DNA of 7,856 nucleotides from an uncultured Lachnospiraceae bacterium (GCA_945643825.1 CALZEZ010000055.1:1-7856); one strand, 5' to 3'. Shown: positions 1-6,871, counted from the stretch's first letter. Notes: generated by a model not told the origin, from the sequence alone. Numbers and translations are program-made.

Positions 1-430
1 TCTGGTCGACACTCTGCTTATTGATCTCCCTGCCACACTGTGGACAGTGTGGGAGTCCGATACGGGCATAAAGCAGTCGGAAATGATCGTAGATCTCCGT
101 GACCGTTCCCACCGTGGAACGGGGGTTGCGATTCGTAGACTTCTGATCGATGGAAATAGCGGGGGAAAGTCCCTCTATCGACTCTACATTGGGTTTCTCC
201 ATCTGTCCTAAGAACTGTCTGGCATAGGAGGACAGAGATTCCATATATCTGCGCTGTCCCTCCGCATAAATGGTGTCAAAGGCAAGCGAGCTCTTGCCGG
301 AGCCGGACAATCCGGTCAAAACAACGAATTCATTTCGTGGGATATTTACATTTATATTTTTTAAATTATGCTCGCTGGCTCCCCGAATCTTAATATACTC
401 GCGGGGAACCATCTTTGGTGTCGTCTCCAT
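1..430 (-). CDS. uvrA: UvrABC system protein A, N-terminal part (runs off the left edge)
   Basis: The first 143 codons of UvrA, the dimeric ABC-type ATPase that recognises DNA damage and loads UvrB in nucleotide-excision repair. Seen directly: an N-terminal segment with IRGASEHNLKNI, the first Walker A motif GLSGSGKSSL at residues 40-49, the AEGQRRYMESLSSYARQFLG segment, the motif around IDQKSTNRNPRSTVGT, and the first CPQCG half of a zinc ribbon near the window edge. All are typical of UvrA. The ATG at 430 is preceded by AAAGAGG at a suitable distance. The gene starts 18 bases after the uvrB stop, so the two should be co-transcribed, as in many Firmicutes. The reading frame is open throughout the visible part. 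The second ATPase half and the remaining zinc motifs lie outside the window and cannot be judged. Confidence 0.97.
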   Translation of the reverse strand, partial: METTPKMVPREYIKIRGASEHNLKNINVNIPRNEFVVLTGLSGSGKSSLAFDTIYAEGQRRYMESLSSYARQFLGQMEKPNVESIEGLSPAISIDQKSTNRNPRSTVGTVTEIYDHFRLLYARIGLPHCPQCGREINKQSVDQ

Positions 431-448
431 TTGCTACCTCTTTCTATT

Positions 449-2402
449 CTATTTTGACCTGTTATCATCTTCTAATTTCTGCAGGTGAATTTTAAGCTCC
501 ATCATCTTATCACGAAGCTCTGCCGCAGACTCGAAGTCTAACTCAGCGGCTGCTTTTTTCATCTTCTTCTGAATGTCGGCAATGAGTTTCTCCAGTTCCT
601 TCTTGTTCATGGACTCCGGATCCTTCTCAAATCTCGCCTCTTCCCTGGCTATTGTCTTCGAGATGCTGATCAGATCCCGCACTGCCTTCTTAATCGTCTG
701 TGGTGTGATACCATGCTCTTCGTTGTACTTCTGCTGAATCTCACGACGTCTCCTCGTCTCCTCGATCGCCCGCTGCATAGACTCTGTCATGTTATCCGCA
801 TACATGATGACGTGCCCCTCTGCATTACGTGCCGCACGTCCTACCGTCTGAATTAAGGACGTCTCGGACCGCAGGAAGCCCTCCTTGTCCGCATCCAGAA
901 TCGCCACAAGGGAGATCTCTGGGATATCAAGGCCTTCTCTTAACAGGTTGATTCCGACCAGAACGTCAAAGACATCCAGACGCATGTCGCGGATGATCTG
1001 CGCTCTCTCTAACGTGTCGATATCGGAGTGCAGATATTTCACGCGGATTCCGACATCCCTCATATAATCCGTCAGATCCTCGGCCATGTGCTTGGTCAGA
1101 GTCGTGACAAGAACCTTATTGTGCTTGTCGACTTCCTTTCTAACCTCCGACACAAGATCATCGATCTGCCCCTCCACCGGTCTGACCGTAATCTCCGGAT
1201 CTAACAGTCCGGTCGGTCGGATGATCTGCTCCGTGCGAAGCAGCTCATGCTCCTCCTCATACACAGAGGGCGTTGCGGATACAAACAGCATCTGATCAAT
1301 ATGCTGCTCGAATTCATCAAAATTCAGCGGTCGGTTATCCATCGCAGATGGCAAACGGAAACCATAGTCCACCAGCGTGGTCTTACGAGATCTGTCACCG
1401 GCGTACATTCCCCTGATCTGCGGGATTGTCATGTGGGACTCGTCAATGATAATCAGGAAATCATCCTTAAAGAAATCCATTAACGTATACGGAGTAGCTC
1501 CTGCCGGCAATCCGTTCAAATGTCTGGAATAGTTCTCAATACCTGAACAGAAGCCCGTCTCGCGCAGCATCTCGATATCAAAATTTGTTCGCTCCGAAAT
1601 GCGCTGTGCTTCTAAAAGCTTATCCTCTCCTTTAAAGTAGACAACGCGCTCCTCCAGCTCCTTCTCGATATGCCTGCAGGCCTCATTAATCTTCTCCTGG
1701 GCAACTACATAATGTGAAGCCGGGAAGATACTCACATGCTCAAGTGTCGCATGGAGCTGTCCGGTCAAAGGATCCGCCTCACAGATCCGGTCAATCTCAT
1801 CGCCGAAGAATTCTACACGAATCAGGTAATCGCCACCCTGTGCAGGCATGATCTCCACCGTGTCGCCGTGCACGCGGAAGCACCCTCTGTCGAGGTCTAT
1901 GTCATTTCTCTCATACTGGATATCGATCAGCTCACGAAGCACCTGGTCGCGATCCTTGACCATACCAGGTCTGAGAGAGACTGTCAGATCATGGAATTCA
2001 TCCGGACTTCCCAGACCGTAAATGCACGAAACTGAGGCTACAACCACAACGTCCTTTCTCTCGGTCAGGGAGGCTGTCGCCGAGAGACGCAGCTTATCGA
2101 TCTCATCATTAATCGAGGAATCCTTGGCAATATAGGTATCCGACTGCGGGATATAAGCCTCCGGCTGGTAATAGTCGTAGTAGGACACAAAATACTCTAC
2201 TGCATTTTCCGGGAAAAATTCCTTGAACTGTAGGCTTACCCAGTGCCGCGATGACATTTGCCATCGTAAAGGTCTTACCGGAGCCGGTGACGCCGAGCAG
2301 TGTCTGGAACTGGTTGCCCTTCTTAAAGCCGTCTACCAGCTCCTTGATTGCCTGCGGCTGGTCGCCGGTGGGCGCATATTCGGAATGTAATTTAAACTCC
2401 AT
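449..2402 (-). pseudogene. uvrB: uvrB, excinuclease ABC subunit B, frameshifted by an apparent 47-base deletion
   Basis: UvrB is the helicase-like subunit that verifies damage and recruits UvrC. The start is the ATG at 2402 (MEFKLHSEY, a typical UvrB N-terminus) with GAAAGG seven bases upstream. Codons 1-58 (2402-2229) are in one frame and contain Walker A GVTGSGKT at residues 37-44. After KPT the frame breaks: one G (2228) is followed by FKEFFPENAVEY in another frame, which stays open from 2227 to the TAG at 449. The family normally has about 16 residues here, close to LIIAHNKTLAAQLYSE (motif Ia). Forty-eight bases expected against one seen implies 47 lost. The second part is otherwise complete: beta-hairpin YYDYYQPEAY, motif II DESH, NLLREGLDIPE, QTVGRAARN and a C-terminal UVR domain. 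A repaired protein would be about 666 residues, the usual length. The open frame that could start at the ATG at 2257 lacks Walker A, so it should not restore activity. The lesion may be real or an assembly error. Confidence 0.93.
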
Positions 2403-2476
2403 CTTTCTGCCTTTCCCGGGGATGTCTCCTGTTAGGCTTCTCCCCTCTGCTTTGTTAGTATAACCGAGCAAAATCC

Positions 2477-2505
2477 ATTATATCAGAACATGGATGGAAT
2501 GTACA
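2477..2505 (-). promoter_or_regulatory. Probable sigma-A-type promoter of uvrB-uvrA
   Basis: On the minus strand a perfect -10 hexamer TATAAT (2482-2477) stands 17 bases downstream of TGTACA (2505-2500), which matches four of six positions of TTGACA. Transcription would begin near 2470, leaving a leader of about 70 bases before the uvrB ATG at 2402. Assigned from consensus matching only. Confidence 0.65.
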
Positions 2506-2518
2506 GAACAAACATTCG
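2505..2518 (-). promoter_or_regulatory. LexA (SOS) operator upstream of uvrB
   Basis: The minus strand reads CGAATGTTTGTTCT. It matches the Gram-positive LexA/DinR core GAAC-N4-GTTC except for one base (GAAT in the first half). It abuts and by one base overlaps the -35 hexamer of the uvrB promoter, where a bound repressor would block RNA polymerase. uvrB and uvrA belong to the SOS regulon in Bacillus subtilis, so the placement agrees with known biology. LexA binding here is inferred. Confidence 0.6.
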
Positions 2519-2536
2519 ATTTTTCGTTTTCCGAAG

Positions 2537-2572
2537 AAAAAACAGCAGCCTTGCAGAGTATGCAAGGCTGCT
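2537..2572 (-). terminator. Intrinsic terminator after the secreted-protein gene
   Basis: A perfect 12-bp stem, AGCAGCCTTGCA (2544-2555) with TGCAAGGCTGCT (2561-2572) around a 5-base loop, is followed on the minus strand, after one G, by six T residues (2542-2537). It lies 20 bases past the stop codon at 2592 and just before the uvrB LexA box, so it separates the two transcription units. Confidence 0.93.
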
Positions 2573-2591
2573 ATTAGCTGGTTCATCACTA

Positions 2592-3383
2592 TTACTCAAT
2601 CGTTATATCTGTTCCCAAAACATCATAATACTTGTAGGTATCATGATACAAATAATGCTTATCACCCGCTATTATATGTGATGTACTCTTGCATTCATAC
2701 GCACCATAGTTAAACAGTGATATCATTAAAGTCATGTCAGAATTAGCACTATCATAAATCTCGTCTTTACCCGGTTTGCGCAAGAGAAGAGGATAACTTA
2801 ATTGTTCCGGCTTGAGAGAACATACCAAGTAAGGCTTGCCATCCATCTCCGTGTACTGCGCAACAGATGCGAGCTGCTCGGCAGAAAATGCGCACTCATG
2901 CAGCTTCCCGGAAAATGTTACATCCAGATTATAGCTTTTTCCCGATTCCTCTGATTTCACCGGTTTTTCTGCGTTAAGTGCAGTGTAGTATCCATCAGAA
3001 ATCAGGTATGCCCGGAAGGCAGGAAGGGAATTGCTCTGAAAGTCATAAGCAAAGTACCCCTGATCATAGCGAAAGTCTGCATAATGCCCCACGAATACAG
3101 GCAGCTCGGCACTTGTATCAGGACCACTATAGTTGCCAAATCCATAGAGCGAATCATACTCCAAAGAATAATTCTGCATAGCAGCCGAAGACGCGAAGCA
3201 GGAATTAATCACTTTTACCTTATCCTCATAGGTCATGTCATAACCAATGTAATTACCGGTCAGATCAATGAGCTGTTGTACAAGTGTGGCTGACTGCTCA
3301 GCGTTGGCCGTAATACTGTTCCCGAATAATGGGGCTGCTGCAATAGAGATTGTTAAAATAGTTGTGAGTAGTTTTCTTTTCAT
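2592..3383 (-). CDS. Secreted protein of unknown function
   Basis: I do not recognise this 263-residue protein. It opens with a clear Sec signal peptide: basic MKRK, a hydrophobic stretch at about residues 5-20, and a likely signal peptidase I site after ANA at residue 28. There is no lipobox, no second membrane span and no LPXTG-type anchor, so the mature 235-residue protein is probably released or loosely cell-associated. The mature part is rich in Tyr, Asp and Ser, as in many extracytoplasmic proteins. It has four cysteines (about 62, 164, 188, 231) that could pair, and ends in a tyrosine-rich tail (HYLYHDTYKYYDVLG). No catalytic motif could be assigned. The ATG at 3383 has AAAGGAG nine bases upstream. 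It starts 31 bases after the Fpg-like gene stop with no terminator between, and a strong terminator follows, so it is probably the last gene of the pyrophosphatase operon. Confidence 0.85.
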   Translation of the reverse strand: MKRKLLTTILTISIAAAPLFGNSITANAEQSATLVQQLIDLTGNYIGYDMTYEDKVKVINSCFASSAAMQNYSLEYDSLYGFGNYSGPDTSAELPVFVGHYADFRYDQGYFAYDFQSNSLPAFRAYLISDGYYTALNAEKPVKSEESGKSYNLDVTFSGKLHECAFSAEQLASVAQYTEMDGKPYLVCSLKPEQLSYPLLLRKPGKDEIYDSANSDMTLMISLFNYGAYECKSTSHIIAGDKHYLYHDTYKYYDVLGTDITIE

Positions 3384-3414
3384 CCTTCATTTCTCCTTTG
3401 AATTAAATTTATAA

Positions 3415-4236
3415 CTACCTTCTCTGGCATTTCTCGCAGAAGTAGACGGTTCCGCCCATATAGGCAGCCTTTTGAATCGGTGTGCCGCACTTCATGCAGG
3501 GCTCCTCCAGGGATCTCTTAGAAAGCTGGCTGATATAGCCCCCGGGATTGCCAAGAAGATCGTTCTCAACATCACGTCCGCCCTCGTCACACATCTTACG
3601 CAGCATGCGTACGACAGAATCATAGAGCTTTCTGAAATCATCTTCTGTTGCCTGCAGCATCGGAAATCTGGGATCGATTCCTGCATCCCACAGGATGTCC
3701 TGTAACACTCCGTTGCCAAGCCCCGGGATTCTCTGCTCAGTCGCAAGAAACGCCTTGGCAGAGAGCTTCTTGCCGTCCGGATACAGGTTGCGAAAATACT
3801 CATAGGTAAACGCATCTGTCAGCGGATCCGGTTTGGATGCGGAAGATATATAATATCCGTCATCGTCTGCTCCCTTCGGATAAACATGAATGATTCCATA
3901 CATCCGAATGGTACAGATCAGTGCGGTATCATCATCAAAGAAAAGCGCAAATTGGTGCTTCTTCGGAAACTGCTTCTTATCCTCATAGAACCGAGGGGTC
4001 AGTCCGTCTGCAAATACAAGCATCGTATCCTCGGTGTCAATTTCCAGCATGCCGCCCACATGTCTGGCTCCTTCAATGGTCTGTCCCTCCAGCATGTCCG
4101 GATAGGCATCCACCTCTCCTTTGAAAAAAGCAAAACGATGCGGTGACTGTAATACCTTAATCTCACTGATACATTTCCCGCGTAGCTTCTCGTTGATTTG
4201 TTTGGAAAGCGCATAGCTTTCCGGTAGTTCCAGCAT
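3415..4236 (-). CDS. Fpg/Nei-family DNA glycosylase-like protein lacking the N-terminal catalytic proline
   Basis: A 273-residue protein with the layout of formamidopyrimidine-DNA glycosylase and endonuclease VIII: an N-terminal beta-sandwich domain, a helix-two-turn-helix region containing GLGNGVLQDILWDAGIDP (residues 172-189, with the conserved Asn at 175), and a C-terminal zinc finger CX2CX16CX2C (Cys247, 250, 267, 270). Length and order fit the family. The N-terminus reads MLELPES rather than MPELPE. Glu3 is kept, but the proline that forms the Schiff base with the lesion is Leu. Around residues 57-64, RHVGGMLE replaces the usual RRGKYLL, losing the lysine, and the finger loop reads GGTVYFC where Fpg has an arginine (QRATFYC in E. 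coli). From memory, related Firmicutes and Bacteroides proteins share these features, so this looks like a conserved divergent clade and not decay. DNA binding is likely; base-excision activity is uncertain. The start has GGGAGG nine bases upstream. It follows the pyrophosphatase gene by 33 bases. Confidence 0.88.
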   Translation of the reverse strand: MLELPESYALSKQINEKLRGKCISEIKVLQSPHRFAFFKGEVDAYPDMLEGQTIEGARHVGGMLEIDTEDTMLVFADGLTPRFYEDKKQFPKKHQFALFFDDDTALICTIRMYGIIHVYPKGADDDGYYISSASKPDPLTDAFTYEYFRNLYPDGKKLSAKAFLATEQRIPGLGNGVLQDILWDAGIDPRFPMLQATEDDFRKLYDSVVRMLRKMCDEGGRDVENDLLGNPGGYISQLSKRSLEEPCMKCGTPIQKAAYMGGTVYFCEKCQRR

Positions 4237-4269
4237 GCTTAAGTTCCTCCCTCATTTTTCAAAAAGATT

Positions 4270-5919
4270 TTATTGCTGTAAATCCGACATGATTGCCGGA
4301 ATCAGCTGTTTCTTTCTGGAAACCACGCCCCTTAAGATAAAGCTGTCCTTGCCGGGCTCGACATTCATCGCGTTCTGAATCAGCTCTCGTGAGCCATTTC
4401 CGACAAAGAGCAGCTCTGTTCTTTCCTTGATGATATCGGTCAGCATGAAAAACAGCATCTGAATGCCGCTTGCATTTAGCTGTTCCTCCATGAACGGATA
4501 GAGTCTGCTTTTTAGTTCCTTTAATTCCTGCGGGTTCATCGAATTGATCTGTCCTACGCCAAAGGTGATCTCATTCATTGAAAACTTTTTAAAGTCCTGG
4601 AAAAAGATTTCAGAGGTTTCCTTGGAGGACAGATTACTTCCTGCCCGGAACATATTTCCGGCAAACTCCTCCACATCGATGCCTGCAATCTGTGCCAGTG
4701 CCTCCCCGGCATCTCGGTCAATCTGGGTGCAGGTTGGCGAGCGATACATTAGGGTATCGGAAATAATTGCAGAGCATAGAAGCGCTGCCGTCTTCTTATC
4801 AATCTCCACTCCAGTCTCCTGATACATCTGGTAGACAATCGTAGCGGTACAGCCAAGTGGCTGATTTCTGAAAAATACCGGCGAAAAAGTCTCCACGCTT
4901 CTGAGTCTGTGATGGTCAACGATCTCAAGAATCTCTGCGTCCTCGATTCCCTCCACTGCCTGACTTTTCTCATTATGATCGACCATGATCACCTTCTTGC
5001 GCGCACTATTTAACAGATTTCTACGGGAGATCATGCCCACATAATGTCCGTCTCTGCCTAAAACCGGGAAATCACGATGCCTGAGCTTTGCCATCACTTC
5101 CTTGATCTGATCCGTAAAATCCTCGGTGCAGAAGGTGGTCAGATTCTCCGTCCGCATGAAATAGCGTATTGGCATGCTTTGATTGATCAGACGCGCCACA
5201 GTATAGGTGTCATGAGGTGTGCTGATAATCACGCAGTTTTTCTCCTGCGCTAATTTCTTAATCGTCATCGAGACAGGTGCACCTTCGCAGACAATGATAC
5301 AGGCGGCATTCATCTCAATCGCGCAAAGCTGCGACTCGTAGCGGTTTCCCAGAATAACCAGATCATTCTCCTCAATATAGTTTTCCATCAGATCGGGATT
5401 GGCTGCCGCAATCAGCACCTTTCCTTTGTCAAAATACGCCTCCGGATCACCTACTACCATTTCCGCTTCAAGCGTCTCAAGGATGTTCCGGTATTTTGTA
5501 CAGGCTGCGGAGAGGATCCGGCTGTCATAGACCTCCATATAGGATTTCGTGATATCCCCAATCGTGATGATCCCGTTCAGATTGTTATTTTCATCTGTGA
5601 TCGGAAGCGTCACCACATTGTCTTCTTTCATGATCGTCCATGCCCGTTTTAGTGAGATATTCTCTGAGACTCCTGCCGTTTCCCGGATCTCGATATCCTT
5701 CACCTGTGTTCCAACATCCTTAAGAAACATTGGCGGTGTTATGCCGAATCGATCCATCACATACTGCGTTTCTTCGTTCAGATGCCCGGCGCGTGCCGCA
5801 ACATAGTCCTCGCCCGTCAGCTTCTTTTTCAGCTTGGCATAGGCGATGGCTGAACAGATGGAATCCGTGTCCGGATTACGATGTCCTATTACAAAAACCG
5901 GTCTTTTTCGATCACTCAT
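4270..5919 (-). CDS. ppaC: Mn-dependent inorganic pyrophosphatase, CBS/DRTGG-regulated family II type
   Basis: A cytoplasmic enzyme that hydrolyses pyrophosphate to phosphate, pulling biosynthetic reactions forward. Seen in order: the DHH-domain start with GHRNPDTDS (residues 12-20, metal-binding His13, Asp17, Asp19); a first CBS motif region at about 70-130; a DRTGG-like domain at roughly 190-250 (KVLIAAANPDLMENYI, NDLVILGNRY); a second CBS region at about 250-305; the catalytic domain resuming at VIMVDHNE and DHHRL; then a DHHA2 domain ending with the substrate-binding SRKKQLIP motif. At 549 residues it matches the long nucleotide-regulated enzymes such as that of Clostridium perfringens, where the CBS pair binds adenine nucleotides and diadenosine polyphosphates. 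Regulation here is inferred from domain content. GAGAGG lies about nine bases before the ATG at 5919. It is the first gene of a likely three-gene operon with the Fpg-like and secreted proteins. Confidence 0.95.
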   Translation of the reverse strand: MSDRKRPVFVIGHRNPDTDSICSAIAYAKLKKKLTGEDYVAARAGHLNEETQYVMDRFGITPPMFLKDVGTQVKDIEIRETAGVSENISLKRAWTIMKEDNVVTLPITDENNNLNGIITIGDITKSYMEVYDSRILSAACTKYRNILETLEAEMVVGDPEAYFDKGKVLIAAANPDLMENYIEENDLVILGNRYESQLCAIEMNAACIIVCEGAPVSMTIKKLAQEKNCVIISTPHDTYTVARLINQSMPIRYFMRTENLTTFCTEDFTDQIKEVMAKLRHRDFPVLGRDGHYVGMISRRNLLNSARKKVIMVDHNEKSQAVEGIEDAEILEIVDHHRLRSVETFSPVFFRNQPLGCTATIVYQMYQETGVEIDKKTAALLCSAIISDTLMYRSPTCTQIDRDAGEALAQIAGIDVEEFAGNMFRAGSNLSSKETSEIFFQDFKKFSMNEITFGVGQINSMNPQELKELKSRLYPFMEEQLNASGIQMLFFMLTDIIKERTELLFVGNGSRELIQNAMNVEPGKDSFILRGVVSRKKQLIPAIMSDLQQ

Positions 5920-5991
5920 GTTTCTTTTCCTCTCGATCGATATATTCTTACATTTATACGAAATAGGAAGTGCTTAATAATACCTTAGAAC

Positions 5992-6021
5992 ATTATAATA
6001 TACTTTCTTCCAATCCTTCAA
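5992..6021 (-). promoter_or_regulatory. Possible promoter of the pyrophosphatase operon
   Basis: On the minus strand TATAAT (5997-5992) lies 18 bases downstream of TTGAAG (6021-6016), a four-of-six match to TTGACA. It would start transcription near 5985, giving a leader of about 65 bases. The -10 match is perfect, but the region is AT-rich, so chance matches are common. Confidence 0.5.
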
Positions 6022-6030
6022 CAACTCTGT

Positions 6031-6205
6031 TCCGCACTTTTTCCATTGTTTTTCATTTTATGTCCCAACAAATCCGCACTAAAATATGAAAAAAACGAAA
6101 AAAATCCCAGTAAATTTCGATTTTACTGGGACTTTTCTTTTAAAATAATAAAAAAGTGCGGATTCATTGGGACTATTTTGGCAAAAGCAGGAAAAAAGTG
6201 CGGGA
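6031..6205. repeat. Nested palindromic repeat made of four related units of about 41 bases
   Basis: Three inverted repeats share one centre near 6118. Innermost is TCCCAGTAAA (6105-6114) with TTTACTGGGA (6122-6131). Next, GTCCCAACAAATCCGCACT (6062-6080) pairs with 6155-6173 at 17 of 19 positions. Outermost, CCGCACTTTTTCC (6032-6044) pairs with GGAAAAAAGTGCGG (6190-6203) apart from one extra base. Put in one orientation, the arms resolve into four units, each beginning with a (C/T)TGGGA core and ending with AGTGCGG, with about 22 variable AT-rich bases between. Two units lie in tandem at 6121-6162 and 6163-6204, and two are inverted at 6031-6071 and 6072-6114. Conserved blocks pair while the middles do not, as in structured RNA or a small non-autonomous element. 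No clear target-site duplication is visible at the ends. Function is unknown. Confidence 0.8.
6098..6131 (-). terminator. Intrinsic terminator downstream of bioY (centre of the palindrome)
   Basis: A 10-bp perfect stem (6105-6114 with 6122-6131, 7-base loop) is followed on the minus strand by seven T residues (6104-6098) and, after CG, a further T tract. It lies about 128 bases past the bioY stop and upstream of the pyrophosphatase promoter. The plus strand also shows a T-rich tract after the stem (CTTTTCTTTT), so it could work in both directions, although no plus-strand gene is seen. Confidence 0.75.
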
Positions 6206-6258
6206 TGGTTTACATAAAACAAATTGGAGGGGGGGTAATCAGAGAAATATTCTTGTGA

Positions 6259-6804
6259 TCAAGCGAGCCCTGCCTTGGTCAGACGTTTACGGATAGCCAG
6301 TCCTAAAACAAGGGATACGATCATCTTGATTAAGTCAATCAGAATGAAGGGATACACGCAAAGCTCCAGAGCGCGCTGCAGGGTGTTTCCGGTGGAAATC
6401 ACAAACCATGCGGTTCCGAAGATGTAATTCACGGCATCACCGATAATCATTCCAAGCAAAATCATATACCATTTATCGGGGAATTTCTGAATAAAGATGC
6501 CTGTGATGATTGCTAAGAACAAAAATCCGATCAGATATCCGCCGGTAGGACCTACCACCTTGCCAAGTCCGCCTGCACCGCCGGAGAATACCGGAAGTCC
6601 GACGAGTCCTAACAGAAAATAGATGACATAGCTGATGCTGCCGTATACAGGACCAAGCAGGAAGACCGCCATGAAAATCGCAACCATGGTAAGAGAGATC
6701 GGAATCGGTCCAATCGGAATGGAGATTGGTCCAAGAACACAGGTTACTGCTGCCATCAGCGCACATACTGTCATTTGATACGTTGTCAATTTCTTATTTT
6801 TCAC
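6259..6804 (-). CDS. bioY: BioY, biotin-binding S component of an ECF transporter
   Basis: A 181-residue integral membrane protein that captures biotin for uptake. In Firmicutes it normally works with the shared EcfA-EcfA'-EcfT energising module, which is not in this window. Seen directly: hydrophobic segments spread along the whole length (about 10-30, 34-55, 57-73, 86-106, 112-135, 150-172), the BioY glycine-rich loop SGGAGGLGKVVGPTGGYLIGF at about 74-94, and the C-terminal helix YPFILIDLIKMIVSLVLG with the typical Pro, Asp and Lys. Length fits the family. The start is GTG at 6804, with GAAAGAGG nine bases upstream. It appears to be a single-gene transcription unit with its own promoter and two BirA-type operators, so it should be repressed when biotin is plentiful. 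No biotin synthesis gene is present here. Confidence 0.96.
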   Translation of the reverse strand: MKNKKLTTYQMTVCALMAAVTCVLGPISIPIGPIPISLTMVAIFMAVFLLGPVYGSISYVIYFLLGLVGLPVFSGGAGGLGKVVGPTGGYLIGFLFLAIITGIFIQKFPDKWYMILLGMIIGDAVNYIFGTAWFVISTGNTLQRALELCVYPFILIDLIKMIVSLVLGLAIRKRLTKAGLA

Positions 6805-6841
6805 AATTGTTAACCTCTTTCGTATGTTTTAGATAACAATT
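6805..6841. promoter_or_regulatory. Proximal BirA-type operator of bioY
   Basis: Inverted repeat AATTGTTAACC (6805-6815) with AGATAACAATT (6831-6841) around a 15-base spacer, nine of eleven positions paired. The TTGTTAACC half-site and spacing fit the BirA consensus TTGTAAACC-N14/15-GGTTTACAA. It runs from just after the -10 to the base before the GTG start and covers the ribosome binding site, so a bound repressor would block initiation or early elongation. Less perfect than the distal site. Confidence 0.65.
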
Positions 6842-6843
6842 GA

Positions 6844-6871
6844 AGTATAACAGAGAAAAAGAAAATGTCAA
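6844..6871 (-). promoter_or_regulatory. Promoter of bioY
   Basis: On the minus strand a perfect -35 TTGACA (6871-6866) and a near-perfect -10 TATACT (6849-6844) are separated by 16 bases. Transcription would start near 6837, giving a leader of about 33 bases. The -35 lies inside the downstream half of the distal BirA-type site. Confidence 0.8.

Larger units (their letters stand above)
5920..6258. other. Intergenic region of 339 bases between bioY and the pyrophosphatase gene
   Basis: No gene is supported here. The stretch holds a plausible promoter for the pyrophosphatase operon (5992-6021), a large AT-rich nested palindrome (6031-6205) whose centre is the likely bioY terminator, and a short tail with a run of seven G at 6229-6235. 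The plus-strand open frame at 6046-6258 is explained by the repeat units. Confidence 0.8.

Noticed and set aside
2200..2260. Programmed ribosomal frameshifting in uvrB
   Set aside because: No slippery heptamer is seen at the junction, and about 16 conserved residues are absent, which a frameshift alone would not restore.
2403..2471. Upstream extension of the uvrB frame to 2471
   Set aside because: The extra residues do not resemble UvrB, this start falls at about the predicted transcription start, and the ATG at 2402 has a good ribosome binding site and the normal N-terminus.
6031..6205. CRISPR array
   Set aside because: Units are inverted as well as tandem, the repeated blocks are short and degenerate, there are only four units, and no cas gene is near.
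6229..6235. Seven-G run as a phase-variable tract
   Set aside because: It lies outside any coding frame, about 24 bases past the bioY stop, and not in a promoter spacer.
6046..6258. Plus-strand open frame of 70 codons in the intergenic region
   Set aside because: It lies almost entirely inside the palindromic repeat, has no convincing ribosome binding site before its ATG, and shows low-complexity Lys/Phe/Ile content from AT-rich DNA. I treat it as a by-product of the repeat.
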